Notes: generated from the letters alone by a model not told the origin. DNA of 10,776 nt from Pyrinomonadaceae bacterium (GCA_026786155.1 JAJAYR010000130.1:1-10776); one strand, 5' to 3'; positions 1 to 7,514 are shown, counted from the stretch's first letter. Numbers and translations are program-made.

Positions 1-1546
1 CGCCGCCCTGAACATCGCTGAAAACATCGGCGATGCGCCTGACGTAAGCCGGTGTCGGGTTGCTGGTAACGAATTGCTGAATCAGCAGTTTGCTGATAAA
101 CGGCGCGGTGTTCGGATGATAAAAAATATTGTCCAACGCCGCTTCCAAATCCTGCTCGGCGGTTTGTCCGGCGGGAATCGTCGCAATCGCGCCCGGATAA
201 TTCAAAAGTTGTTTTTCGCCGTCGTCGTGGTTCGCCGCGATGAGTTCCATCGGGTCTTTGAAATTCCGCGTTCCCGTTACTCTGCCCGGACAGGTTGCCG
301 GTGTCGCGCAAAGCCGCCAGCCGGTGAAAACTTTGGTAAAGCCGTTGACCGTCTCCTGCGTGTAGCTCGGAATGCGGCTGCCCTGCCCGTCGAGTTTCGG
401 TGTGCCGTCCTGATTCAGCATATCCGTCCCGATACTGAAAAGCTGCATAATTTCGCGGGCGTAATTTTCGTTCGGATTCTGGCGAGTGCTGATTGCCATG
501 TCCAGATAATTGCCCATCGCCGGATTAAGCGTGATGTCTTTCAGGAGGCTGCGGAAATTACCGAAGGCGTGTTGGTCGAGGATGGCGATATACGGAGCCA
601 TCCGGCTCGGCTGCACGGTTTCGCGTCCCGACACGACGAAAATCTGGTGCAAAGTCCACGAAGCGCGTCGTCTGAGCTGTTGGTCTTCGCCGTATAAAGC
701 CTCGCGGAAAAACCAATTCTGGAGCGGATACATCGTGTAATTGTCGCGCAGGCAGACGGCGTTAGTGGTGCAGGGCGAATTAATATCCGCCATCAAAATC
801 GGATTCGGCATCGGGAACGTCGAATAGCGAATCGCGTTGTTGGCATCGCGCTTGGTTTCCAGTTGCAGGTTAATCCAGATGGGAAAACTGAGACGGCGCA
901 GTTGATTTTCAAGTGCCGGAGTCGTGCCGAACGTCGCCTGCTGCATAAACCGCACACGGTCGCCCGCAAACGGCAGACTGGCGATGTTCGGCGAATCGGG
1001 AATCATCGGGCTGTCCGGCATCGGAGTCGGAATCGCGCCTTCGTCGTCGCGGAGTCCGCCGCCTTCGTGTCCGATGGCGAGGCGCACACGGTTGCTCCTC
1101 ATACCGCGCCAATTGACGCTGAACAGCACGTCGCCGGCATCGCCGATTCCGGCGTGCAGTTTAAAGGTCAAAGCATAAACCCACGGACGCTCGGCGGTCG
1201 GCTTGAGCGAAATTATTTGGAGCGGGAAACGATTATAACGCCCGTCCGTCGCGTCGGCGCGAAAAGCGGTCGCGCCTTCGCCCGGCATAAGATTGATGCC
1301 GGTGACAAACACCGTAATGCGCGTTTTCCCGCCCGGACTGAAAACCCGCACGGATGAATCCAAACCGCGCCGCGCCGAGGCGGTCAAAGCCCGCGTCGAA
1401 TTCGCTTCGCTGATAATGACCGGCGCGGCATCAATGTTTTCTTCCTCTTCCGCCGCCGCGGTCGTCAAACTTAAAGCCGAACATAACAAAAAGCCGAACA
1501 GCACAAACAGGCGCAGGCGGCGTTGGATGGAAAATTCAGACGACAT
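1..1546 (-). CDS. DUF1800 family secreted protein, C-terminus cut off by window edge
   Basis: The reading frame is open from the ATG at 1546-1544 to the left edge (515 codons, no stop). An AGGAG at 1557-1553 lies 6 nt before this ATG. Residues 11-31 form a hydrophobic signal peptide ending near TTAAAEE. Residues 42-160 look like a beta-rich Ig-type domain (VRVFSPGGKTRITVFVTG at 67-84). The DUF1800 region starts near 195, and its typical blocks follow in order: RFMQQATFG (199-207), RRASWTLHQIFVVSG (293-307), NPAMGNYLD (341-349), NENYAREIMQLFSIG (359-373), FTGW (407-410), HDDGEK (440-445) and a block ending LIQQFVTSNPTPAYV (488-502). The family is common in Acidobacteria, Planctomycetes and Bacteroidetes, and is often encoded beside DUF1501 proteins. 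Its biochemical role is not established. About the last 100 residues are probably missing. The gene diverges from the large gene at 2081. The family call is firm; the function is unknown. Confidence 0.93.
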   Translation of the reverse strand, partial: MSSEFSIQRRLRLFVLFGFLLCSALSLTTAAAEEEENIDAAPVIISEANSTRALTASARRGLDSSVRVFSPGGKTRITVFVTGINLMPGEGATAFRADATDGRYNRFPLQIISLKPTAERPWVYALTFKLHAGIGDAGDVLFSVNWRGMRSNRVRLAIGHEGGGLRDDEGAIPTPMPDSPMIPDSPNIASLPFAGDRVRFMQQATFGTTPALENQLRRLSFPIWINLQLETKRDANNAIRYSTFPMPNPILMADINSPCTTNAVCLRDNYTMYPLQNWFFREALYGEDQQLRRRASWTLHQIFVVSGRETVQPSRMAPYIAILDQHAFGNFRSLLKDITLNPAMGNYLDMAISTRQNPNENYAREIMQLFSIGTDMLNQDGTPKLDGQGSRIPSYTQETVNGFTKVFTGWRLCATPATCPGRVTGTRNFKDPMELIAANHDDGEKQLLNYPGAIATIPAGQTAEQDLEAALDNIFYHPNTAPFISKLLIQQFVTSNPTPAYVRRIADVFSDVQGG

Positions 1547-1686
1547 TGCAGTCTCCTCTCTGGTAAATTTACACTTTGGACGACATCAAAAAAGCCGATG
1601 TCTTTGATTTGCTTTGCGGGTCAATCTGCTTTACCGCAGATGCTTCCGTTACGATTGTTTTAAGAAAATAGCACGGAATTTTATCG

Positions 1687-1714
1687 GCGTATGTAACTTA
1701 TACCGCACATACGC
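1687..1714. repeat. Inverted repeat, 8-bp arms, 12-nt loop
   Basis: GCGTATGT (1687-1694) and ACATACGC (1707-1714) are perfect reverse complements separated by 12 nt, in otherwise AT-rich DNA midway between the two divergent genes. No T-run follows on either strand, so an operator-like site is more plausible than a terminator. No regulator can be named. Confidence 0.4.
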
Positions 1715-1828
1715 TCGAAAATATTTCCAATAGAACAAAAAGCCATTGCCACATAAACCGAATCGAATAAGAAGTAGATTTTATATATCTCTTTTTTATA
1801 GAAAAAGCAAACTTAACGACGTGGATTG

Positions 1829-1857
1829 TTGATATTTTTTTCAGAAAAGTTAATAAT
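1829..1857 (+). promoter_or_regulatory. Candidate sigma-70 type promoter for the gene at 2081
   Basis: TTGATA (1829-1834) and AATAAT (1852-1857) are 17 nt apart, and each differs from the housekeeping consensus at one position. The region is AT-rich and points towards the ATG at 2081. Transcription would start near 1865 and leave a leader of about 215 nt containing two hairpins. AT-rich DNA gives such matches by chance, so this is only a candidate. Confidence 0.35.
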
Positions 1858-2013
1858 TTTCCGACAACGCTTCTGAACTATTTTCAAAATTTATTTTGAC
1901 GGACGTTCCCGTTCGCTTCAACCGCGACGGTTCGAGCCGTCGCCGCGCAATCGTTTGGAAGGCGACCGCGTTCGCCGCTCCGGGTCAAGTCGTAATTTTA
2001 GAAAAATTAAAAA

Positions 2014-2058
2014 AGCGAGAAATTTTCATTTTCTCGCTCGCCGTGAAATTTTCGGCGA
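2014..2058 (+). promoter_or_regulatory. Two adjacent hairpins in the leader of the mosaic surface gene
   Basis: Hairpin 1 pairs AGCGAGAAA (2014-2022) with TTTCTCGCT (2030-2038) around a 7-nt loop. Hairpin 2 pairs TCGCCG (2038-2043) with CGGCGA (2053-2058) around a 9-nt loop. They share one base, so they could be mutually constraining. Both end about 10 nt before the GAGGA ribosome binding site (2069-2073). Read on the minus strand, hairpin 1 is followed by TTTTTTAATTTTT, which has the form of a rho-independent terminator pointing left, although no minus-strand gene ends here. The role (leader control or block to antisense transcription) is inference. Confidence 0.4.
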
Positions 2059-2080
2059 CGTGTTTTTTGAGGAAAAGATA

Positions 2081-5000
2081 ATGAAAACAAAATCTCCTGC
2101 CTTCGTCATTCGTCATTCGCGCATTTTAATTTTAAGTTTCGTCTTTTTAGTCGCGCTCTATTTTCTCGCCGCGCCGCTTCGCCGCAACACGGTCAAAGCC
2201 GCGGACGAGTCGCCGCAAAGTCCTTCGCCGCCATTGCTCGGTGAAAATTTCGACGGCGTTCAATCGCCCGCGCTTCCGAACGGCTGGACGACCGGTGCGA
2301 CCGGAACCGGTATAACGGCGGTAACGACAACGGGAATGTCGCAAACGCCGACTAATTCGATTTTCCTGCGCGACCCGAACGCGCCGAATAACGGCTTGTC
2401 GGAGATCGTCTCGCCGCCCGTCGCGCTCAATAATTCTCCGGCGCGGCTCGTTTTTCATCATGCTTTTGAAACCATTCCCAATTACGACGGCTGCGTCCTC
2501 GAAATCAAAATCGGCGCGGGCGGCGCGTGGCAGGACATCGAGCAAAGCGGCGGCACGTTCACCGTCAACGGCTACCTCGGCGCGATTAATAATTCTTTTA
2601 ACAATCCGCTCGGCGGTCGGCGCGGCTGGTTCGGAAGAAGCGGCGGCGAAGAAACGCCGCTTTTCGTTTTGACCCGCGTGACGCTGCCCGCTGCGGCTCA
2701 GAACCAAACGGTGCAGTTCCGCTGGCGTCTCGGTCTTAGCCAGGTCTCCATCACCAATTTCGACGGCGGTTGGTGGATTGACAACGTGACGGTGGAGAAT
2801 TTCACCGCTTCGACCGTCGGGCAGACGTTCGCCAACACGACACCGATTACGATTCCGACAGTCGGCGCGGCAAATCCTTATCCGTCCGCAATAAACGTCG
2901 CGGGTCAAGGCGGCGTAGTTGAACGGGTGACAGTCAAATTTAATAATCTCAATCACACCTTTCCCCAAGATATAGATATAATGCTCGTCGGTCCCGGCGG
3001 TCAGAACGCGATAATTATGTCGGATGTCGGCAACTCGAATGCTTTGATCGGAACGACGCTGACGCTGGACGACCGGGCGACGGCTTTTTTACCCGTCGGA
3101 CAGCAAATCAACAGCGGCACTTATAAACCGACGAATTACTTGACAGGCGATTCTTTCCCCGCGCCCGCTCCGCCGCCGAGCGGCAATGCGTCTCTCTCGA
3201 TTTTTGAGGGAACGAACCCGAACGGCGTGTGGCGACTTTATGCGCTCGACGACACGAATGTTGATCAAGGCATCATATCCGGCGGCTGGGAATTGACGAT
3301 CTACATCGCCAACCAATTCTCAAGTCCGACTCCTATCACTATCCCGGAAGTCGGCAGTGCCGATCCTTATCCTTCGACGGTGAGCGTGGCTGGATTGTCT
3401 TCGACCGTGACGAAAGTTCAGGTCAGATTAAACAATTTCACGCACGCCGCGCCGGACGACGTTGATTTGCTGCTGGTCGCGCCGAACGGCAGAAGCGTCG
3501 TTTTAATGTCGGATGTCGGCGGCAATAATCCGATTAGCAACTTGTCCTTGATTTTCGACGATTCCGCCGTCAACTCCTTGCCCGCTAACGGACAGATTTC
3601 AAACGGCAGCTACAAACCGACGAATTTTGAAACGGGCGACGCATTTCCCGCGCCCGCGCCGCCGGGCATCCCGACGGGCAGAACGCTCGGAGCCTTCGCG
3701 GGCAGTCCGGCAAACGGCGAATGGAAATTGTTTTTAGTTGACGACAACGGCGGAAACGCCGGTAACATTACGGGCGGCTGGACGGTCATCATTGATACCG
3801 CGGAACAAGTAATCGCCATTCCGTCAATCGGCATCTCCGACCCGTATCCGTCGAACATTACTATTTCCGGTCTGGAAGGTTCGGTCACGAAAGCCGTCGT
3901 TACTTTGTCGAATTTCAGCCATCTCGCGCCGGACGATATTGATTTGCTGCTCGTCGCGCCGAACGGCAGACGAATCGTTTTAATGTCGGATGTCGGCGGC
4001 GCGAACGAAGTCGGCAGTTTGAATTTAATTTTTGACGACGATGCCGCTGCGAGTCTGCCCGACGACGCGCCGCTGATGTCCGGCACCTACAAACCGACAA
4101 ATTTTGAAACGGGCGACACCTTTCCCGCGCCCGCGCCGCCGGGCGCGCCGACCGGCACGACTCTAAAGGCTTTTTACGGCTCTCCGGCAAACGGCGTTTG
4201 GAAATTATTCGTCGTTGACGATACGGGCGAAAACGCCGGCATCGTGGCAAATTGGAATTTGACTTTAACCGCGTCGCTATCAGCCTGCACATTCTCCTTG
4301 TCGCCGACGGGACAGGGCTTTCCGATAACCGGCGGCAGCGGGTCATTCACGGTTAATATGCCGACGGGCTGCCCGTGGTCGGCTTCGACGAATTCGAGTT
4401 TTGTCAGCATCACGTCAAGCGCGAACGGCGAAGGAGTCGGCGCAGTCAATTTCACCGTTTCGCCGAATATGAATGCCGGACGAACGGCTTCGATTGTCGT
4501 GACGAACGGCGTGTTCTCGCAGAGTTTTCTGATTCAGCAGCCGTCGGGCTGTCCGTTTTCCGTCGCCGAAACGGTGCAGAATGTCGCGGCAGCGGGCGGC
4601 GCACGAAGCGTGTCCGTTACCGCCGGTTCGGTGTGTTCTTATCTGGCGACGAGTAATGTAAGTTGGATTCAAATTACGAGTCCGGCGCAAACCGGCAGCG
4701 GCACGGTCAATTTTACCGTTTCCCCGAACCCGACCGGAATGCTCAGAAGCGGAACAATCACCATCGGAGCGCGGACATTAACCATCAATCAAGCGGGAAG
4801 TTCAGCCGGACGTTTTGATTTCGACGGCGACGGGAAATCAGATGTCTCCGTTTTCCGACCGTCAAACGGAACTTGGTATATCCACACCAGCGCGAATAAT
4901 TCTTTGGCGGCGGCGGCGTTCGGTTTGGGGACTGACAAACTCGTGCCAGCCGATTACGACGGCGACGGAAAAACGGACTTCGCCGTGTTTCGTGAAGGCG

Positions 5001-5635
5001 TATGGTATATCCTGCAAAGCCGGACGAATACCGTTCGGGCAATCAACTGGGGATTAGGGACGGACGTTCCGCTGCCGGGCGATTACGACGGCGACGGCAA
5101 AGCCGATGCCGCCGTTTTCCGCGCTTCGGACGGTAACTGGTATGTCGCCCGCAGCGGCAGCGGCACATCGCAGGCGGTCGCGTTCGGCGCGTCAACCGAC
5201 CAGCCGGTTCCGGCGGATTACGACGGCGACGGACGAATGGACTTTGCCGTCTATCGCGTCGGAGCAAACAGCGGTTGGTTCATTCTGCAAAGCGGTAATA
5301 GCTCGTTCAGCAGTCAAGCCTTCGGCACCGGCGGCGACATCGCGGTTGCCGGAGATTATGACGGCGACGGACGCGCTAATATCGCCGTCTTCCGACCGTC
5401 GAACGGCACCTGGTATCTTAGCTCAAGTAATGGAAATGGCTTTGAATCAAGACGTTTCGGACAGGCGGGCGATGTGCCGACCGCCGCCGATTACAACGGC
5501 GACGGGCGCACTGACATCGGCGTGTTTCGCGCCGGAACGTGGTATATTCTGCAACTCGGAAGCGAAACCTTCCGAAGCGAACAATGGGGATTAGCGGACG
5601 ACAAACCCGTTCCCGCCGCTTTTAACCGGCAGTAA
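2081..5635 (+). CDS. Large exported mosaic protein: jelly-roll, three P-domains, two BACON-like modules, six FG-GAP repeats
   Basis: The product has 1184 residues. The ATG at 2081 is chosen because GAGGA (2069-2073) lies 7 nt upstream and the protein then begins with a signal sequence: positive start, hydrophobic stretch about 13-31, possible cleavage after VKA (about 40). Residues 55-240 resemble a MAM/jelly-roll adhesion domain ending FDGGWWIDNV (228-237). Three proprotein-convertase P-domain-like modules follow (about 254-411, 415-576, 577-733), each with a D-[IV]-D-[IL]-x-L-V-x-P-x-G core, an MSDVG block, GxYKPTN and a closing GxW segment. Two cysteine-containing BACON-like modules cover about 734-822 and 824-907. 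Six FG-GAP repeats begin at about 913, 958, 1001, 1046, 1092 and 1137, with calcium-loop motifs such as DYDGDGKTD, and the protein ends PVPAAFNRQ. No protease or other catalytic domain is visible. A cell-surface adhesive or scaffold role, possibly calcium-dependent, is inferred. Confidence 0.93.
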   Translation: MKTKSPAFVIRHSRILILSFVFLVALYFLAAPLRRNTVKAADESPQSPSPPLLGENFDGVQSPALPNGWTTGATGTGITAVTTTGMSQTPTNSIFLRDPNAPNNGLSEIVSPPVALNNSPARLVFHHAFETIPNYDGCVLEIKIGAGGAWQDIEQSGGTFTVNGYLGAINNSFNNPLGGRRGWFGRSGGEETPLFVLTRVTLPAAAQNQTVQFRWRLGLSQVSITNFDGGWWIDNVTVENFTASTVGQTFANTTPITIPTVGAANPYPSAINVAGQGGVVERVTVKFNNLNHTFPQDIDIMLVGPGGQNAIIMSDVGNSNALIGTTLTLDDRATAFLPVGQQINSGTYKPTNYLTGDSFPAPAPPPSGNASLSIFEGTNPNGVWRLYALDDTNVDQGIISGGWELTIYIANQFSSPTPITIPEVGSADPYPSTVSVAGLSSTVTKVQVRLNNFTHAAPDDVDLLLVAPNGRSVVLMSDVGGNNPISNLSLIFDDSAVNSLPANGQISNGSYKPTNFETGDAFPAPAPPGIPTGRTLGAFAGSPANGEWKLFLVDDNGGNAGNITGGWTVIIDTAEQVIAIPSIGISDPYPSNITISGLEGSVTKAVVTLSNFSHLAPDDIDLLLVAPNGRRIVLMSDVGGANEVGSLNLIFDDDAAASLPDDAPLMSGTYKPTNFETGDTFPAPAPPGAPTGTTLKAFYGSPANGVWKLFVVDDTGENAGIVANWNLTLTASLSACTFSLSPTGQGFPITGGSGSFTVNMPTGCPWSASTNSSFVSITSSANGEGVGAVNFTVSPNMNAGRTASIVVTNGVFSQSFLIQQPSGCPFSVAETVQNVAAAGGARSVSVTAGSVCSYLATSNVSWIQITSPAQTGSGTVNFTVSPNPTGMLRSGTITIGARTLTINQAGSSAGRFDFDGDGKSDVSVFRPSNGTWYIHTSANNSLAAAAFGLGTDKLVPADYDGDGKTDFAVFREGVWYILQSRTNTVRAINWGLGTDVPLPGDYDGDGKADAAVFRASDGNWYVARSGSGTSQAVAFGASTDQPVPADYDGDGRMDFAVYRVGANSGWFILQSGNSSFSSQAFGTGGDIAVAGDYDGDGRANIAVFRPSNGTWYLSSSNGNGFESRRFGQAGDVPTAADYNGDGRTDIGVFRAGTWYILQLGSETFRSEQWGLADDKPVPAAFNRQ
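3326..4280 (+). repeat. Tandem 477-bp coding duplication (P-domain modules 2 and 3)
   Basis: P-domain modules 2 and 3 are tandem DNA repeats. The stretch starting GATTTGCTGCT at 3464 recurs at 3941, and TACAAACCGAC at 3611 recurs with one change at 4088; both offsets are exactly 477 bp (159 codons). Between such points long runs are almost identical. Module 1 is a more diverged copy: its TATAAACCGAC at 3122 is 489 bp before module 2. The gene therefore grew by in-frame duplication, and modules 2 and 3 separated most recently. Confidence 0.8.
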
Positions 5636-5638
5636 TTT

Positions 5639-5742
5639 TATCGGCGGCGCGGTTGAATTTAATCTGTTCTGGGGAAAAAAGGGGAAGTTTTCGGCACTCA
5701 AAAAGATTCCGAATACTTCCTTTTTGCCGCCCGATAAACCCC
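5639..5742. terminator. Bidirectional terminator-like structure between convergent genes
   Basis: The core pairs AAAAAGGGGAAGT..TTCGG (about 5676-5694) with CCGAA.ACTTCCTTTTT (about 5709-5725), with small bulges and a 14-nt loop. The right arm ends in a T-run for plus-strand transcripts. On the minus strand the complement of the left arm gives CCCCTTTTTT. Outside the core, ATCGGCGGC (from 5639) can pair with GCCGCCCGAT (to 5735), and GGGG (5671-5674) with CCCC (5739-5742). It lies just after the stop at 5635 and downstream of the convergent gene ending at 5927, so it could end both transcripts. The stem is imperfect. Confidence 0.5.
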
Positions 5743-5837
5743 AAATAATAAGAAGCGGTTTTCGCTTTGCGCGTCCATCACTGCCAAATCGTATTATCTA
5801 AAATCAAAATTAACTGTTTTTGAAGCTGATTTTATCG

Positions 5838-5860
5838 GAACTCGTCTGTGAGATGAGTTC
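5838..5860. repeat. Small hairpin downstream of the 5927-7222 gene
   Basis: GAACTCGTCT (5838-5847) pairs with AGATGAGTTC (5851-5860) around a 3-nt loop, with one G-U pair if transcribed from the plus strand and an A-C mismatch on the minus strand. It lies 67 nt past the stop of the minus-strand gene. No clean T-run follows, so a terminator role is uncertain. The rest of the 5743-5926 spacer shows nothing recognisable. Confidence 0.3.
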
Positions 5861-5926
5861 GGTCAAAATGTCCGCGATTTTCTATAGTTTTCGAGCGTTT
5901 CCGTATTAAAAAATCCAGATGACAGA

Positions 5927-7222
5927 CTATTTAATTTTCCCGACCAATTGATTCAAAGCGGTTTCGATTGCCGATTTTGCCGCGTCGTCGGTTGACCCGG
6001 CGATTTTCTGTTTCGCCGATTGCTGCGCGACGACGGTTTTGCCGTCTTTTTGGTAAATCGTAACCACGACTTCCGCTTCCGAATCGCCGACTTTTGCCGC
6101 GTCGGTATTGCCGGTAACTTTGCCGAAAAGTCCGCCGATTTTTCCCGCTTTCGATTGTTTCGCGCTGACGATTTCCACGCCGACGACGTAATCGAATCTG
6201 CCGTTCGTGATTTCATTCGGCGAAGTCACGAAACTCGTCGCAAAACCTTTGGCGTTAAGACTTTCCATCATCGTCTGCCGAATCACGTCCTGATTCACTT
6301 TAGAAGAATTGCCCGAAAAGAAGTCGAGTCCGAGATGTTTTTTGCCGGAAGATTTGTTGTTCGACGAAGTTTTGACCGTCGAATTTTTCGGCGAATCGCC
6401 GTCGTCGTCGCCGCCCGCCATCGTCATCATCTCCGACATCGAAGGCATCGCGTAAAGTTCCTGCGAATCACTGACTAATTTGTAATCTTTACCGACATCG
6501 AAAAACGCGGCGTTCAACGGCGAGCGAGAAATTTCGAGCGTTTCGGTGCGAATCGTTGACGCGACAGTTCCTTTTGAATCGAACATTTTCATCGTGCCGT
6601 CGAGCAAAAATCCGAGTTTCGTCGTGCCGCTGCGTTTATTAATCACGCGGTCGCGGCAATCGGGTTTCGACGGCGGCGCGTCGGGCGTGTCAATCGGACA
6701 ATTAAAATCAGCCGAAAAATCAGCATACCAGCCGTCGGTTTCCATCTTCGATTTGCCCGCGCCGCTGCACGAATCGGCGGAAGATTCGACTATTTGCAAA
6801 ATCTTCAGATGCCGCGCCGTCAAACCGAACATCTGTTTGCGCTCGCCCGTGTCGGTTACGGTAAAAGTGATTGTTACCGTGCCGCCTGTTCTGGTTTTCG
6901 TCACGTTTTTCGTCGCCGTCGCCGTCGGCGTATCGTCGTTAAACGGGTCAGCCGTGTAAAGTTTTTTCTTATCGTTGACCTGCAAAGTCCGGCGCAGATC
7001 GCACTGCGTAATCGTGGCGATGTTGGGCATAAAATCGCCCGCTTCTTCGCTCATCACGATTTTTGTTTCGCGGCGTTCACGCGCACCCTTAATCATTCGG
7101 GTCTGCTCCATGCCCTGTCCTTCGACGGTAACTTTTTGTTTAATTTTAACATCGGCAAACGATACGGAAGGCGCGGAAAAAATCGTTAAAGCCAACAAAA
7201 TCAAGTTGATAAATTTTCTCAT
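5927..7222 (-). CDS. Exported protein of unknown function, two domains
   Basis: The product has 431 residues. The ATG at 7222-7220 is preferred over an in-frame ATG 13 codons upstream because GGAG (7232-7229) lies 6 nt before it and the protein then starts with a standard signal peptide (MRKFINLILLALTIF, likely cut after SFA at 23). Residues 24-255 contain a beta-rich domain that begins with a 'KIKQKVTVEGQG...TRMIKGARERRE' pattern like LolA/DUF4412-type periplasmic proteins. Four cysteines (74, 152, 175, 189) could form two disulfides. A Gly/Asp/Ser/Asn/Lys-rich linker covers about 269-295. The C-terminal domain (296-431) alternates strands and helices (VIRQTMMESLNAKGF, FDYVVGVEIVSAK, SEAEVVVTIYQKDGK, SAIETALNQLVGKI), in the style of CsgG/DUF4410-like proteins. 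Both domain comparisons are from memory and weak. The gene is convergent with the mosaic surface gene and appears monocistronic. Confidence 0.88.
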   Translation of the reverse strand: MRKFINLILLALTIFSAPSVSFADVKIKQKVTVEGQGMEQTRMIKGARERRETKIVMSEEAGDFMPNIATITQCDLRRTLQVNDKKKLYTADPFNDDTPTATATKNVTKTRTGGTVTITFTVTDTGERKQMFGLTARHLKILQIVESSADSCSGAGKSKMETDGWYADFSADFNCPIDTPDAPPSKPDCRDRVINKRSGTTKLGFLLDGTMKMFDSKGTVASTIRTETLEISRSPLNAAFFDVGKDYKLVSDSQELYAMPSMSEMMTMAGGDDDGDSPKNSTVKTSSNNKSSGKKHLGLDFFSGNSSKVNQDVIRQTMMESLNAKGFATSFVTSPNEITNGRFDYVVGVEIVSAKQSKAGKIGGLFGKVTGNTDAAKVGDSEAEVVVTIYQKDGKTVVAQQSAKQKIAGSTDDAAKSAIETALNQLVGKIK

Positions 7223-7514
7223 AAATTTCTCCAATTCCTCATAAAAATCGAATCTTTCCAACGAAAGTATTCAAGTTGAAACTTCTTCTTTTCAGATGAA
7301 CTATTTATTTTCTGAAACCCGTCTTTTTCCATTCACACAAGCGCGAATGGGCGATGGCGCGGGCTTGGCGGTATCAAAAAATTAACGGCGGCGGATGAAG
7401 AATATCGAGCGGCGATAGCGATGCGGGAAAAAATTTTGCCGCCGCGAAAAATAAATATGCCGCCAAATCACCGGCGAAATCATATTTAATATCACCGATG
7501 TCTACTTCTTTGAC
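7223..7514. other. Intergenic region upstream of the unknown exported protein
   Basis: This spacer between two minus-strand genes must hold the promoter for the gene at 7222, unless transcription passes the terminator at 7515-7556. It includes an inverted repeat TTTCAGA/TCTGAAA (7290-7296 and 7311-7317), about 68 nt upstream of the ATG, that could be an operator, and a near-palindrome AAGTTgaAACTT around 7273-7284. No promoter hexamers stand out. The sigma-factor relic at 7339-7398 lies inside it. From 7399 to 7514 I see no gene: the longest open stretch (to about 7483, plus strand) has no start codon with a ribosome binding site. Confidence 0.5.
7339..7398 (+). pseudogene. Relic of the C-terminal end of an ECF-like sigma factor gene
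   Basis: Plus-strand translation gives KREWAMARAWRYQKINGGG and a TGA stop. The intact sigma factor in this window ends KREWTFARAWLYQRMRDEG. Twelve of the first 14 positions from KREW to YQK/YQR are identical or nearly so, covering the end of the sigma region 4 recognition helix. The DNA also matches around CGCGAATGG and TATCAAA. The homology stops abruptly upstream: neither the preceding 100 nt nor the other frames show sigma region 2 or the rest of region 4. It is therefore a fragment left by deletion or rearrangement. There is no start codon, and the segment is short, so chance similarity cannot be fully excluded. Confidence 0.6.

Larger units (their letters stand above)
1547..2080. other. 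Divergent AT-rich intergenic region
   Basis: This 534-nt spacer lies between two divergently transcribed genes for exported proteins, and no convincing gene lies in it. About 1660-1900 is markedly AT-rich compared with the flanking coding DNA. It holds a perfect 10-bp palindrome GTAAATTTAC (1563-1572) just upstream of the DUF1800 ribosome binding site, a 6-bp inverted repeat GACATC/GATGTC (1582-1587 and 1597-1602), the 1687-1714 inverted repeat, a promoter candidate and two leader hairpins listed separately. A TTG at 1955 extends the downstream frame in phase by 42 codons, but it has no ribosome binding site and no signal peptide. Confidence 0.7.

Noticed and set aside
74..697. Plus-strand open frame of 207 codons
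   Set aside because: It lies antisense to the DUF1800 gene, has no ribosome binding site, and its translation is Arg-rich with no recognisable domain, while the minus-strand frame has strong family motifs.
863..1357. Plus-strand open frame of 164 codons
   Set aside because: Antisense shadow of the DUF1800 gene, with no start signals and no family resemblance.
1955..2080. TTG start giving a 42-residue N-terminal extension of the mosaic protein
   Set aside because: The extension is basic and would bury the signal sequence; the ATG at 2081 has a well-placed GAGGA and gives a proper signal peptide.
2147..2968. Minus-strand open frame of 273 codons
   Set aside because: Antisense to the mosaic surface gene; Arg-rich composition produced by GC-rich third positions on the other strand; no ribosome binding site or motif.
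4952..5510. Regular DNA repeats in the plus-strand gene as a possible noncoding repeat array
   Set aside because: The period is 43-46 codons, in frame, and encodes FG-GAP calcium loops; protein repeats explain it.
5753..5767. AAGCG/CGCTT hairpin as a terminator
   Set aside because: Only 5 bp in the stem, no T-run, and a better structure lies closer to the stop codon.
7223..7261. ATG 13 codons upstream of the chosen start of the unknown exported protein
   Set aside because: The extension is charged (MERFDFYEELEKF) and precedes a complete signal peptide; the GGAG at 7232-7229 fits the ATG at 7222.
7387..7485. Short open stretch (AADEEYRAAIAMREKIL...) as a small gene
   Set aside because: No start codon with a ribosome binding site and no recognisable relative; it overlaps the sigma relic in another frame.
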